This document shows, in pieces, positions 48,966-58,839 of a stretch of 64,000 bases of DNA (position 1 is its first letter; each line of letters begins with the position of its first letter). Source of the stretch: Blastocystis sp. Blastoise (lineage: Eukaryota > Sar > Bigyra > Opalinata > Blastocystidae); assembly GCA_039096225.1 (NCBI GenBank), contig JBBPEB010000019.1, positions 72,501 through 136,500 on the forward strand. Direction: 5' to 3'. A program made the position numbers and the translations under genes. The notes beneath the pieces are model-generated. The model had not been told where the DNA came from, made no database searches, and saw only the letters and a list, made by a program, of their open reading frames with translations.

Positions 48966-49031
48966 CTTTATGTCAGGAATTGAACCTGAAAACAATCTAT
49001 ATGATTGTTTCTCTCCTTCTAGAGCATAAAA
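48966..49031 (-). ncRNA. tRNA-like cloverleaf, left copy in E1
   Basis: On the minus strand a 7-bp acceptor stem (TTTTATG with CATAAAG), a D-like arm (CTCT/AGAG), an anticodon-like arm (AACAATC/GATTGTT) and a T arm (TCAGG TTCAATT CCTGA) fold in tRNA order. GGTTCAATTCC is close to the Pol III B-box. Positions 8-9 are missing and the anticodon-like loop has only five bases if the stem is fully paired. A functional tRNA is therefore doubtful; it is a tRNA-derived or tRNA-mimicking structure. Confidence 0.6.
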
Positions 49032-49081
49032 GGAGTTTATAAATAATAATAATAATCAAATATATATATTTATATATATAT

Positions 49082-49450
49082 AATAAGAAGGAAATGAAGT
49101 GGAAGGATGAGGAAGAAGGAAGTAGGAAGGATTAGGAAGAAGAAGTAAGAATAAGGAAGGATGAGGAAGAAGGATGAGAAAGAAGGAAGTAAGAAGAAGT
49201 AAGAATAAGGAAGGATGAGGAAGAAGGAAGAATCCAGAATGAAGAAGAAGTAAGTAAGAAGAATCAAAGATGAGGAAGAAGGAAGAAGGAAGTAGGAAGT
49301 AGGAAGTAGGAAGCATGAATGAAGAATGAAATAGGAAGAAGGAAGCATGAATGGAGAAGGAAATAGGAAGAAGGAAGAAGGAATGAAGAAGGAAATAGGA
49401 AGTAGAAAGAATGAGAAAGAAGTAAGAAGGAAGAAGAAAGAAGAAAAAAA
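49082..49450 (+). repeat. GA-rich, almost C-free tract in element E1
   Basis: About 370 bp of GGAAGAAGGA / GAAGTA-type repeats, with cytosine nearly absent on the plus strand. Minus-strand Phe/Leu/Ser frames here are low-complexity artefacts. The strand asymmetry is striking beside plain AT-rich DNA. Confidence 0.8.
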
Positions 49451-49499
49451 AGAATAAGAAGATTTTAAACCTATATAAAATAGAAAACATATAAAAAAG

Positions 49500-49610
49500 A
49501 TAATATAAATAATTAATAAATACATAAATAAATATTAAAAATAAATAAATAAACATATAAAATAAATAAATAATAATAAATAAATAAACATATAAATATA
49601 ATAAATATAA

Positions 49611-49653
<43 letters not shown>

Positions 49654-49745
49654 AATAAATAAATAAATAAATAAATAAAATAAATTTAATAAATAAAATA
49701 TAAATAAATAAAGAAACAATAAATAACAAAAATAATAAATAAAAT
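49500..49745 (+). repeat. (AAAT)n / (AAATA)n array in element E1
   Basis: Tetranucleotide AAAT repeats with minor variants. No coding sequence. Confidence 0.85.
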
Positions 49746-49769
49746 ATAAATATATACATATAAATCAAC

Positions 49770-50070
49770 CTGAAACCACAGATTTAAAAGAAAGACATGA
49801 AAAAACGAAGAGTATAACACACACATCAGTTACATTTTCTTCCCTATAGAATAAAAATAACTAATAATCTATTGATTAATTATATATAAAGAAAATATAA
49901 ACCAAAAAGATAATAAAAAAAGAAACAATTAAAGAAACAAATGAATTAAAAATGAAATATTATAAAAAATATATATATTTATATACCTGACACTAAATAA
50001 ACCATTTCATTTAACCAGGACCACTTCAAGAACCACTAACCATGACAACCAAGGCAAATACAAGAGAATC
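49770..50070 (-). ncRNA. Probable spliced exons of unknown transcript on the minus strand of E1
   Basis: On the minus strand, 50070-49987 (84 bases) is preceded by TTTATAG and followed by GTATATAAAT. 49843-49770 (74 bases) is preceded by TATAG and followed by GTTGAT. Both have higher GC than their surroundings and clean splice borders, like real exons. All three frames of the 84-base exon contain a stop, so the transcript is non-coding or a decayed gene. Copies occur in E2 and, in part, E3. Confidence 0.4.
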
Positions 50071-50568
50071 CTATAAAGAAGTGTATTATTTTAAATAAAT
50101 AAATTAGTATATAAATAGATAAATATAATACTAAGTTAAATAACTTTAAATAAATAAATAAAACACACTAAGTCAATCAATACAATAAAATATTTAAAAA
50201 AGAGTAAAGAACTATGTTTTTTGGGTACCCAAAATGATTTTAAACCAGAATGACCCAATTATTACTTTTGTAATAAAATCAATGAAAAATTAAGGCAATT
50301 TTTGATTTCTATTATGTTTTAAGAAGCATATTTTAAAAATAGACCCTATTATATTTATTAATTCAAATGAAATAGGATTGTTAAATACATAATCTAATAC
50401 TCATTTATATATTAAATTATTAATTATGATGTCTAAGAACAACAAAATTGCTTCAAGGTGGAGGTCTGGAAATAAAAAATAATTTATATTTCAAAGAAAA
50501 TCAGGTATATTGTATCTATTTGTTATTAGTATTCATATTTAGGTTCTTCTACTCAATAGAATCCAGTT
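50071..50568. other. Region between the minus-strand exons and the micro-exon gene in E1
   Basis: Mostly AT-rich. 50426-50502 looks like an upstream exon (ATGATGTCTAAG..., then CAG|GTATATTG) whose frame ends after 18 codons. An acceptor TTTAG at 50541 opens the exon that contains ATG 50569. The upstream exon may be leader. Confidence 0.4.
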
Positions 50569-51945
50569 ATGTATGTTCTTAGTCTTGGTGGTACTTGCTC
50601 TGATGGTCTTAAAGGTATATATTTTCCATTTCTTTTTTTATTAATTATTTATTATATTATTTTAGGTTGTTCTATGTTATTTGTATCATACAGAGGTGGT
50701 GGTGTTGCCTGTTATGCTAACTGTGAAGGTATGTTGTCAATGATTTGTTTTTATTTTTTTAACTTTTCTTTATATATAGGTTCTTCTGTTATTGTAAGTG
50801 ATTCCAATAGTGATATCGGTGTTGATGTAGGTTCTTCTTGCTTTATAGATGGTATGTTACCAATCATTTTTTTTTTTTTTTTATATTTTATTATTATTTT
50901 TTTATTATTTCTATATATATAGGTTCTTCAGTTGTTGTACATGTTAACAGTGATGTTGATAATAGATGTCTGTGTGGTGTTGAAGGTATGTTGTCATTCA
51001 TTTATTTTTCTTTTTTTACTTTTATATATATAGGTTTGTTTTATTGATGTAAATGTTGCTATGGATGTTGTTGGTGATCAGGTAGACTGCTCATATGATA
51101 TTAAAGGTATATATATATTGTCATTCATTTATTATTATTTTTTTTTATTTATTATTTGTCTATTACTGTTTCTTTATAGGTTATTCTACTGTTGTGGTTG
51201 TAGTTGCTGAACGTATTAATGATGAAGGTATGTCTACTTTTTAAATTTAATTTAGTTTATTATTATTTTTATCTTATATAGGTCGTTCTTTTCTTATGGA
51301 GTCTTGGATTAATGGTAATAATGATACAGGTATATTCTTATTTCTTCCTTTCTTTTTTTTTTTGATTTATTAATTATCTTTTCATTATATATAGGTTCTT
51401 CAAGTCAGTTAAGATATCATTGTGTTTCCTCTGTTCCTTCTTTAGAAGGTATATATATATATTTATTGTTTATATATATTTTATCATTTATTATATTATA
51501 TATAGGTGTCTTTTCTAATAGGGGATCTTATCACCCTAATGTTAGCTTTCATTTTAATAATAAAAATGTATCTAAAGGTATATATATATATATATATATA
51601 TAACAAATATTTATAATATTTCTTTTAATATATCTATATCTTATATCTATATAGTGATGGTGTGAATAGTTTTTAATACTGAAGGTATATATATATATGT
51701 TAGATATATTTATTATACTATCTCTTATTATATATATATATATCTTTTATCTATATAGGTTCTCTTAGTGTTATGGTTATGTTTAGATTTTTTTTTTTTA
51801 GTTCTTTTTCTTTTTCTTTTGCTTATTATTATTATTATTTTTCACATTTAATAGCTTTCTATTATCTGCTTTCTTTATATTATTTATTTATTTATGCTGT
51901 TGTTATCGTTTTAGCTATTCTATATTTAAATGTTTTCTTTTGTTC

Positions 51946-51983
<38 letters not shown>

Positions 51984-52009
51984 TTAAATTGTGTCGACTA
52001 TTAAGATAA
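50569..52009 (+). CDS. Micro-exon gene of element E, copy 1
   Basis: Exons: 50569-50614, 50666-50728, 50780-50851, 50923-50985, 51034-51106, 51180-51227, 51282-51329, 51395-51448, 51506-51577, 51655-51684 and 51759-52009. Most internal exons are 48-72 bases, divisible by three, end in G and restart with GT, so phase-1 introns split a Gly codon each time. Modules begin GSS or similar (SSVIVSDSNSDIGVDVG; SSVVVHVNSDVDNRCLCG). The last exon gives a strongly hydrophobic C terminus, likely a membrane anchor. Two exons break the pattern: 51034 (73 bases, frameshift) and 51655 (30 bases, in-frame TGA). Either these are skipped or the gene is decayed. The upstream frame has TAG at 50557, so ATG 50569 is the proposed start. 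No known family is recognised. Confidence 0.55.
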
Positions 52010-53283
52010 TTCTTCAATTACTTAATATATTAAATAGTGTCAAGTTTTTAAATGTTTGGATTCAATTTAATTTAAAATATCTATTGTCCACTTTTAACTT
52101 TATATAGTATAACTGATTTAATACTGTCAATGATTGAGATATTTAAGTTTTGTTTTTCTCCACTAATTCATCTTGCATATATATATTATTGTGTAAATAT
52201 AAAGTCATAAAAGTAAGTTTAAGGTTGTAAAATTTAAAAAATTGTAAAAAGGGGTTCTTAAACTAAGAGATTCGAAATTCTAAAAAATGATTTAATATAC
52301 ACTAAGCTAAATTCTACAACATATTAAAAATTAAGAGAATTTCATTTTTGAAAAGTTAATTAACAATGTGTTTGAGTTGTCTAGAAATTTTAAAGAGTTA
52401 GCTTCTTTGTTTAAAATTGTGTTTTTATTATACTATGAAAATTTTGACTTTTAAAAACAAGTTTAAAGGGGTTTATTTTTTTAAATGTAGAAATAAGTTA
52501 CTCAACGGACGAGATTCAATATAAAACATTTTATTTATCAAACTATGAACTATAGTCTAAATTATATTAAAAGAAGTGACAAAAATACTCTTGAAAAAGT
52601 GTATGACCAAATGTAAAATGTTTATAAAGAGTGTTAAAATGGTAACTAATGTATTGATAGAGTTATGTTGAGTATAGTGTTTAAATATTAGAGTTTTAAA
52701 TTAACTATAAGTGTGTCAATTTTTCAAAATGTATTAAAAAGCGTCATGAGGTCAGAGATTCAAGACATTAAACTATAATTAATAAATAATACAATGAGAT
52801 CTATACTGTGTGAAAGTTATGTCTAAAACGATTTTGATACAGTGGATATCGAAATGGTAAAGTCTCTCTAAAAGCGATATTGTTGATACTGTTATGTATA
52901 AAAATTCTATTTAGATTGATTTCATTAATATTAATTCTAAAACTATGTGTTTAAGTCGTTAATGTGAAAATAAATGTTGATATTGTTGTGTTAAATTTGT
53001 TTTAGTTTTATGAAATGGTTAAAAATAGTTTAAACTACTTTATTCTAATCTATTTAAATTAATTTAATAAAATAAAAATATTTTTCAATACTTCACATTG
53101 TGACCCATTTCGAGATTTATTAGCTTTAGAAATTCCATAATGATTAAAAAAGTAACTAAACTATTTATAAATACAAAATATATTTAAAAAAAAATAAATA
53201 ACAAATATAATGAATCAAACAAGAATTTATATATTTTTTTTTGTTTTTAGTTTTTCAGATATTATTTAAATAATCTATTTAAT
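52010..53283 (+). repeat. Right part of E1 with the third diverged subrepeat
   Basis: Non-coding. 52490-52900 repeats the order of blocks in the left subrepeats (GGACGAGATTCAATATAA, ATTATATTAAAAGAAG, GTGTATGACCAAATG at 52599, GAGATTCAAGAC). A tRNA-like structure follows, as on the left. The micro-exon gene is thus flanked by related direct repeats. Confidence 0.7.
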
Positions 53284-53351
53284 TCTTATATCAGGAATTG
53301 AACCTGATAACAATCAATAAATGATTGTTACTCTCCATATAGAGTATAAGA
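53284..53351 (-). ncRNA. tRNA-like cloverleaf, right copy in E1
   Basis: On the minus strand a perfect 7-bp acceptor (TCTTATA/TATAAGA), a D-like arm (CTCT...AGAG), an anticodon-like arm AACAATC-ATTTATT-GATTGTT and a T arm TCAGG-TTCAATT-CCTGA fold into 68 nt. A 7-base loop with T at position 33 would give anticodon TTA, which would read the UAA codon. Positions 8-9 are absent, so a functional suppressor tRNA is not established. Confidence 0.6.
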
Positions 53352-53534
53352 AGTTTTATTAAAATAATGTATAATATATATAATATATTATATATAATAA
53401 GTAACATCTAATAGATAATATTTAATAAATAATACATATTATATAATATATAATATATAATATATAATATATAATATATTATAGATAATAAGGAAAGAAA
53501 TTGTATAAAAACCAAACACTTATTATTCATTGCA
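53352..53534 (+). repeat. TATAA-rich spacer before the E1 terminal hairpin
   Basis: AT-only repeats with short unique pieces. Present inverted at 60252-60434, but missing from E2 because E3 is inserted there. Confidence 0.8.
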
Positions 53535-53571
53535 GCCGCGGTCCGGTGCCGTTAGGCCCCGGACCTGCGGC
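53535..53571 (+). other. GC-rich terminal hairpin of element E1
   Basis: 37 nt, 30 of them G or C. Stem GCCGC-GGTCCGG-(T)-GCC pairs with GGC-(C)-CCGGACC-(T)-GCGGC: 15 pairs, one mismatch, one bulge and a GTTA tetraloop. It ends 10 bases before the element terminus CTAG, as a Helitron 3' hairpin does. Confidence 0.85.
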
Positions 53572-53581
53572 GTGACCCTAG

Positions 53582-53832
53582 TATATTGAATTCTTCGAGC
53601 CTCTATATGAGTTAGACAAACAAAATAAGAATTTAAAGAATATAAAAAGCATACTAGCTAATCCATATAAATTCCAAGAAACAAAAATGGAACTTCTTCT
53701 CATGCAACATATCAGTAAAATCTTTATAAAATGCATTGAACAATTATCTAGTGACAAATATCCTATAATAAATATGTTCAACCTAATTAGTGTTCTTTCT
53801 AAAGAGATGAATTACCTAGAGGAAAATATAGA
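53582..53832 (+). pseudogene. hAT transposase, middle part, between E1 and E2
   Basis: 251 bp reading YIEFFEPLYELDKQ..., then CIEQLSSDKYPIINMFN and VLSKEMNYLEENI. This is the hAT segment that normally follows the TRW region found at the end of 45757-46994. It is cut on the right by E2. The segment therefore shows that E1 and E2 entered the same host gene at different points. Confidence 0.8.
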
Positions 53833-55713
53833 TAATCATTACTATTATAAAGCAAATAGGCAAAAAAATTCCCATTGGTCAGTTTTTGGAAAAACCATTT
53901 GATTGGCTACTATATACTATAGTTTGTCGCCGCAACTCCTCTAAACTTACGGGGAGTTAACTTTTGGTTGAAACACAGTTCAATACGATATAACGTGTAG
54001 TTTTGCACCGTATATTTGGATAAGCGATATTGTTTATAATTAAAAAGTTATTAATAAAAAAACAGAAAACATGATTTTTGAGTCGTTTTTGATTGGCTCT
54101 TTGGGGTGACCCCGATAAAAATTGTTGACCAGACAATTGAAAAATAAACATGGGGTAAACTTGATTTTTTCTCAATCCCACAATATACGTTATCCGTGTT
54201 TATTCTTTATATTTATCTATTTTTTAATACTTTTTCATATTGAACACGTGAGGCCTTAACGGTCAAATTTAGATTCTCAATTTGACATGATATTCTGATT
54301 CAGGAGGTCCAAAAACCTAGGTGTAGCGATTTTGAGCTCCTGAGGACGATTTTTGAGTGATCGATATTTTCTTCGATCTTCTTATAATGGACTAATATTG
54401 TAGCATAGTAATCAATAGGTCATCAAACTACTATAGTTAAAACAGAGTTTTAAAATAACGAGTTTAAAAGTGACAATTTTGAAAAATGTGAATTAAGTGG
54501 TCTTAGAGTGAGAGATTCAATATTATGACTTTTATTTAGTAAACTAGACTTATAACTCTATTCTATATTAAAAGGAGAGTCAAAATTATGAAGGTCAAAG
54601 TATATGACCAAATGACAAAATGTGTCTTAAAAAGTAAAAGGGTTTATATATGTGTTTAGAATCATGTATCAAGTCTATTTTATGAATAAGAGCTTTAAAT
54701 AAATAGTTTAAGGTTGTCAAATTTAAAAGAATGTGTAAAACATAGTCTTAAACTATGAATAAAAAATTTAGAGATATTAATTAGTGTACAGCTGTAGTAG
54801 CTCTACAACATATCAAAAGTACAGTTAAAATAATTTTTAAAGAATGGATGTGTGAGGTGTTGTGACTATTATTTAAAATTTATTTTTACTTCAGTTTGAG
54901 CAAAATCGTGTTTTTGGAACACTGTAGAAAAATTAACTTAAAAAATCAACTCTAAGGGTCTTAATTTTTAGAAAATGTAAAAATGAGTGACTTAGAGGAC
55001 GAGATTCAAAATAAGAGCTTTTAGTCATTAAACTAGAGTGTATAACCTATATTATATTAAAAGGAGGGACAAAAATATTTTGATCAAAGTGTATGACCAA
55101 ATGGTAAAGTGTCTTTAAAAAGTCTAAAGTGTTGACTAATGTGTTCATAGGTCTAAATCAAGTTTAATTTTAAAATATTAGCTTTATATAATAAGTTAAA
55201 GGTTGTCTATTTGTCAAAATGTATTAAGTAGTGTCTTAAACAAAGAGATTCAAGAAGTTGACTTTCATTTTATAGATAGCATGTGTATATAAACACTTTA
55301 TGAAAAGTACTTTAGAAAATATTGTGGATGAGTGTTTTGCCAAATGGTAAAGTTGTATCAAGAGTTGATTGTTTCCATTCCTTTTTGTATAAATCAATGT
55401 TTCGTGTTTACTCTATAAAAATAAATTATTAATACTGAGTTTAACGTTTTAAAGTCGACATGTGTGTTTGGTTTGTTTACTTTTAATTATTAAAATTGAG
55501 TTTAAATTGATAAATTATGTCAGACACGTCTATATTGATTGATTCAAACAGTTTAGAGATAATTTATTTGTTTGAGTATAAATAGATTTGTTCTCATTGT
55601 GACTGTTGTTAAGAAGAGGAAGTCTAAAAAAGCTATAAAAAGTTAGATATATATGTTTAAGATCAAAATTGAAAAGTATAAATTAAAATGGTTTAAAATA
55701 AATTTAAAAAAGA

Positions 55714-55766
<53 letters not shown>

Positions 55767-55799
55767 GTGAATAAAATATTAAAAAATAAAAAAATAACA

Positions 55800-55865
55800 C
55801 TTTATGTCAGGAATTGAACCTGAAAACAATCTATATGATTGTTTCTCTCCTTCTAGAGCATAAAA
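55800..55865 (-). ncRNA. tRNA-like cloverleaf, left copy in E2
   Basis: Identical to the structure at 48966-49031, with the same missing bases and B-box-like GGTTCAATTCC. Confidence 0.6.
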
Positions 55866-55915
55866 GGAGTTTATAAATAATAATAATAATCAAATATATA
55901 TATTTATATATATAT

Positions 55916-56283
55916 AATAAGAAGGAAATGAAGTGGAAGGATGAGGAAGAAGGAAGTAGGAAGGATTAGGAAGAAGAAGTAAGAATAAGGAAGGATGAGG
56001 AAGAAGGATGAGAAAGAAGGAAGTAAGAAGAAGTAAGAATAAGGAAGGATGAGGAAGAAGGAAGAATCCAGAATGAAGAAGAAGTAAGTAAGAAGAATCA
56101 AAGATGAGGAAGAAGGAAGAAGGAAGTAGGAAGTAGGAAGTAGGAAGCATGAATGAAGAATGAAATAGGAAGAAGGAAGCATGAATGGAGAAGGAAATAG
56201 GAAGAAGGAAGAAGGAATGAAGAAGGAAATAGGAAGTAGAAAGAATGAGAAAGAAGTAAGAAGGAAGAAGAAAGAAGAAAAAA
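55916..56283 (+). repeat. GA-rich, almost C-free tract in element E2
   Basis: Copy of the purine tract at 49082-49450, with a small A-run length difference at its end. Confidence 0.8.
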
Positions 56284-56443
56284 AGAATAAGAAGATTTTA
56301 AACCTATATAAAATAGAAAACATATAAAAAAGATAATATAAATAATTAATAAATACATAAATAAATATTAAAAATAAATAAATAAACATATAAAATAAAT
56401 AAATAATAATAAATAAATAAACATATAAATATAATAAATATAA

Positions 56444-56486
<43 letters not shown>

Positions 56487-57401
56487 AATAAATAAATAAA
56501 TAAATAAATAAAATAAATTTAATAAATAAAATATAAATAAATAAAGAAACAATAAATAACAAAAATAATAAATAAAATATAAATATATACATATAAATCA
56601 ACCTGAAACCACAGATTTAAAAGAAAGACATGAAAAAACGAAGAGTATAACACACACATCAGTTACATTTTCTTCCCTATAGAATAAAAATAACTAATAA
56701 TCTATTGATTAATTATATATAAAGAAAATATAAACCAAAAAGATAATAAAAAAAGAAACAATTAAAGAAACAAATGAATTAAAAATGAAATATTATAAAA
56801 AATATATATATTTATATACCTGACACTAAATAAACCATTTCATTTAACCAGGACCACTTCAAGAACCACTAACCATGACAACCAAGGCAAATACAAGAGA
56901 ATCCTATAAAGAAGTGTATTATTTTAAATAAATAAATTAGTATATAAATAGATAAATATAATACTAAGTTAAATAACTTTAAATAAATAAATAAAACACA
57001 CTAAGTCAATCAATACAATAAAATATTTAAAAAAGAGTAAAGAACTATGTTTTTTGGGTACCCAAAATGATTTTAAACCAGAATGACCCAATTATTACTT
57101 TTGTAATAAAATCAATGAAAAATTAAGGCAATTTTTGATTTCTATTATGTTTTAAGAAGCATATTTTAAAAATAGACCCTATTATATTTATTAATTCAAA
57201 TGAAATAGGATTGTTAAATACATAATCTAATACTCATTTATATATTAAATTATTAATTATGATGTCTAAGAACAACAAAATTGCTTCAAGGTGGAGGTCT
57301 GGAAATAAAAAATAATTTATATTTCAAAGAAAATCAGGTATATTGTATCTATTTGTTATTAGTATTCATATTTAGGTTCTTCTACTCAATAGAATCCAGT
57401 T

Positions 57402-58839
57402 ATGTATGTTCTTAGTCTTGGTGGTACTTGCTCTGATGGTCTTAAAGGTATATATTTTCCATTTCTTTTTTTATTAATTATTTATTATATTATTTTAGGT
57501 TGTTCTATGTTATTTGTATCATACAGAGGTGGTGGTGTTGCCTGTTATGCTAACTGTGAAGGTATGTTGTCAATGATTTGTTTTTATTTTTTTAACTTTT
57601 CTTTATATATAGGTTCTTCTGTTATTGTAAGTGATTCCAATAGTGATATCGGTGTTGATGTAGGTTCTTCTTGCTTTATAGATGGTATGTTACCAATCAT
57701 TTTTTTTTTTTTTTTATATTTTATTATTATTTTTTTATTATTTTTATATATATAGGTTCTTCAGTTGTTGTACATGTTAACAGTGATGTTGATAATAGAT
57801 GTCTGTGTGGTGTTGAAGGTATGTTGTCATTCATTTATTTTTCTTTTTTTACTTTTATATATATAGGTTTGTTTTATTGATGTAAATGTTGCTATGGATG
57901 TTGTTGGTGATCAGGTAGACTGCTCATATGATATTAAAGGTATATATATATTGTCATTCATTTATTATTATTTTTTTTTATTTATTATTTGTCTATTACT
58001 GTTTCTTTATAGGTTATTCTACTGTTGTGGTTGTAGTTGCTGAACGTATTAATGATGAAGGTATGTCTACTTTTTAAATTTAATTTAGTTTATTATTATT
58101 TTTATCTTATATAGGTCGTTCTTTTCTTATGGAGTCTTGGATTAATGGTAATAATGATACAGGTATATTCTTATTTCTTCCTTTCTTTTTTTTTTGATTT
58201 ATTAATTATCTTTTCATTATATATAGGTTCTTCAAGTCAGTTAAGATATCATGGTGTTTCCTCTGTTCCTTCTTTAGAAGGTATATATATATATTTATTG
58301 TTTATATATATTTTATCATTTATTATATTATATATAGGTGTCTTTTCTAATAGGGGATCTTATCACCCTAATGTTAGCTTTCATTTTAATAATAAAAATG
58401 TATCTAAAGGTATATATATATATATATATATATAACAAATATTTATAATATTTCTTTTAATATATCTATATCTTATATCTATATAGTGATGGTGTGAATA
58501 GTTTTTAATACTGAAGGTATATATATATATGTTAGATATATTTATTATACTATCTCTTATTATATATATATATATCTTTTATCTATATAGGTTCTCTTAG
58601 TGTTATGGTTATGTTTAGATTTTTTTTTTTAGTTCTTTTTCTTTTTCTTTTGCTTATTATTATTATTATTTTTCACATTTAATAGCTTTCTATTATCTGC
58701 TTTCTTTATATTATTTATTTATTTATGCTGTTGTTATCGTTTTAGCTATTCTATATTTAAATGTTTTCTTTTGTTCTATTTTTGTTTTGTTCTTTTTTTT
58801 TTTTTTTTTTTATTTAAATTGTGTCGACTATTAAGATAA
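57402..58839 (+). CDS. Micro-exon gene of element E, copy 2
   Basis: The same exon series as 50569-52009, shifted by about 6833. It shares the 73-base exon and the exon with the in-frame TGA. One codon differs (CATGGTGTT here, CATTGTGTT in copy 1). In the last exon the T run after GTTTAGA is 11 long instead of 12, so the hydrophobic C terminus is out of frame. Probably inactive unless the T run is a sequencing error. Confidence 0.45.

Larger units (their letters stand above)
46995..53581 (+). mobile_element. Element E, copy 1: complete 6.6-kb Helitron-like non-autonomous element inserted in the hAT gene
   Basis: hAT coding sequence stops at A46994 and resumes at T53582. The insert begins TCAATCATTACT and ends with a GC hairpin (53535-53571), then GTGACCCTAG. 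A 5' TC, a 3' CTRR preceded by a hairpin about 10 bases away, and an A/T target site are the classic Helitron signature. The element has no terminal inverted repeats. Cargo in order: unique left part, two diverged subrepeats, a tRNA-like structure, a purine tract, minus-strand exons, the micro-exon gene, a third subrepeat, a second tRNA-like structure, an AT-rich spacer and the hairpin. No Rep/helicase or reverse transcriptase is present. An alternative reading is a 5-bp TATAT duplication flanking an element that starts AGATC. Confidence 0.75.

Noticed and set aside
49056-49768. Minus-strand frames rich in Phe, Leu, Ser and Tyr in element E
   Set aside because: They are translations of the purine tract and AAAT repeats. 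Their frames shift between E1 and E2 because of run-length changes.
50541-50569. Reading TAG as Gln to extend the micro-exon gene upstream
   Set aside because: TAG ends the TLDc 2 and FAM135-like genes in this window, so a reassigned TAG is not supported.
53284-53351. Calling the tRNA-like sequence a functional tRNA
   Set aside because: Bases 8-9 are missing, the D arm lacks the usual features, and it occurs only within mobile copies. I kept it as tRNA-like.
53535-53571. GC hairpin as a parvovirus-like terminal repeat or a telomere end
   Set aside because: It is a single simple hairpin inside a repeated DNA element, next to CTAG. There are no viral genes and no telomere array.
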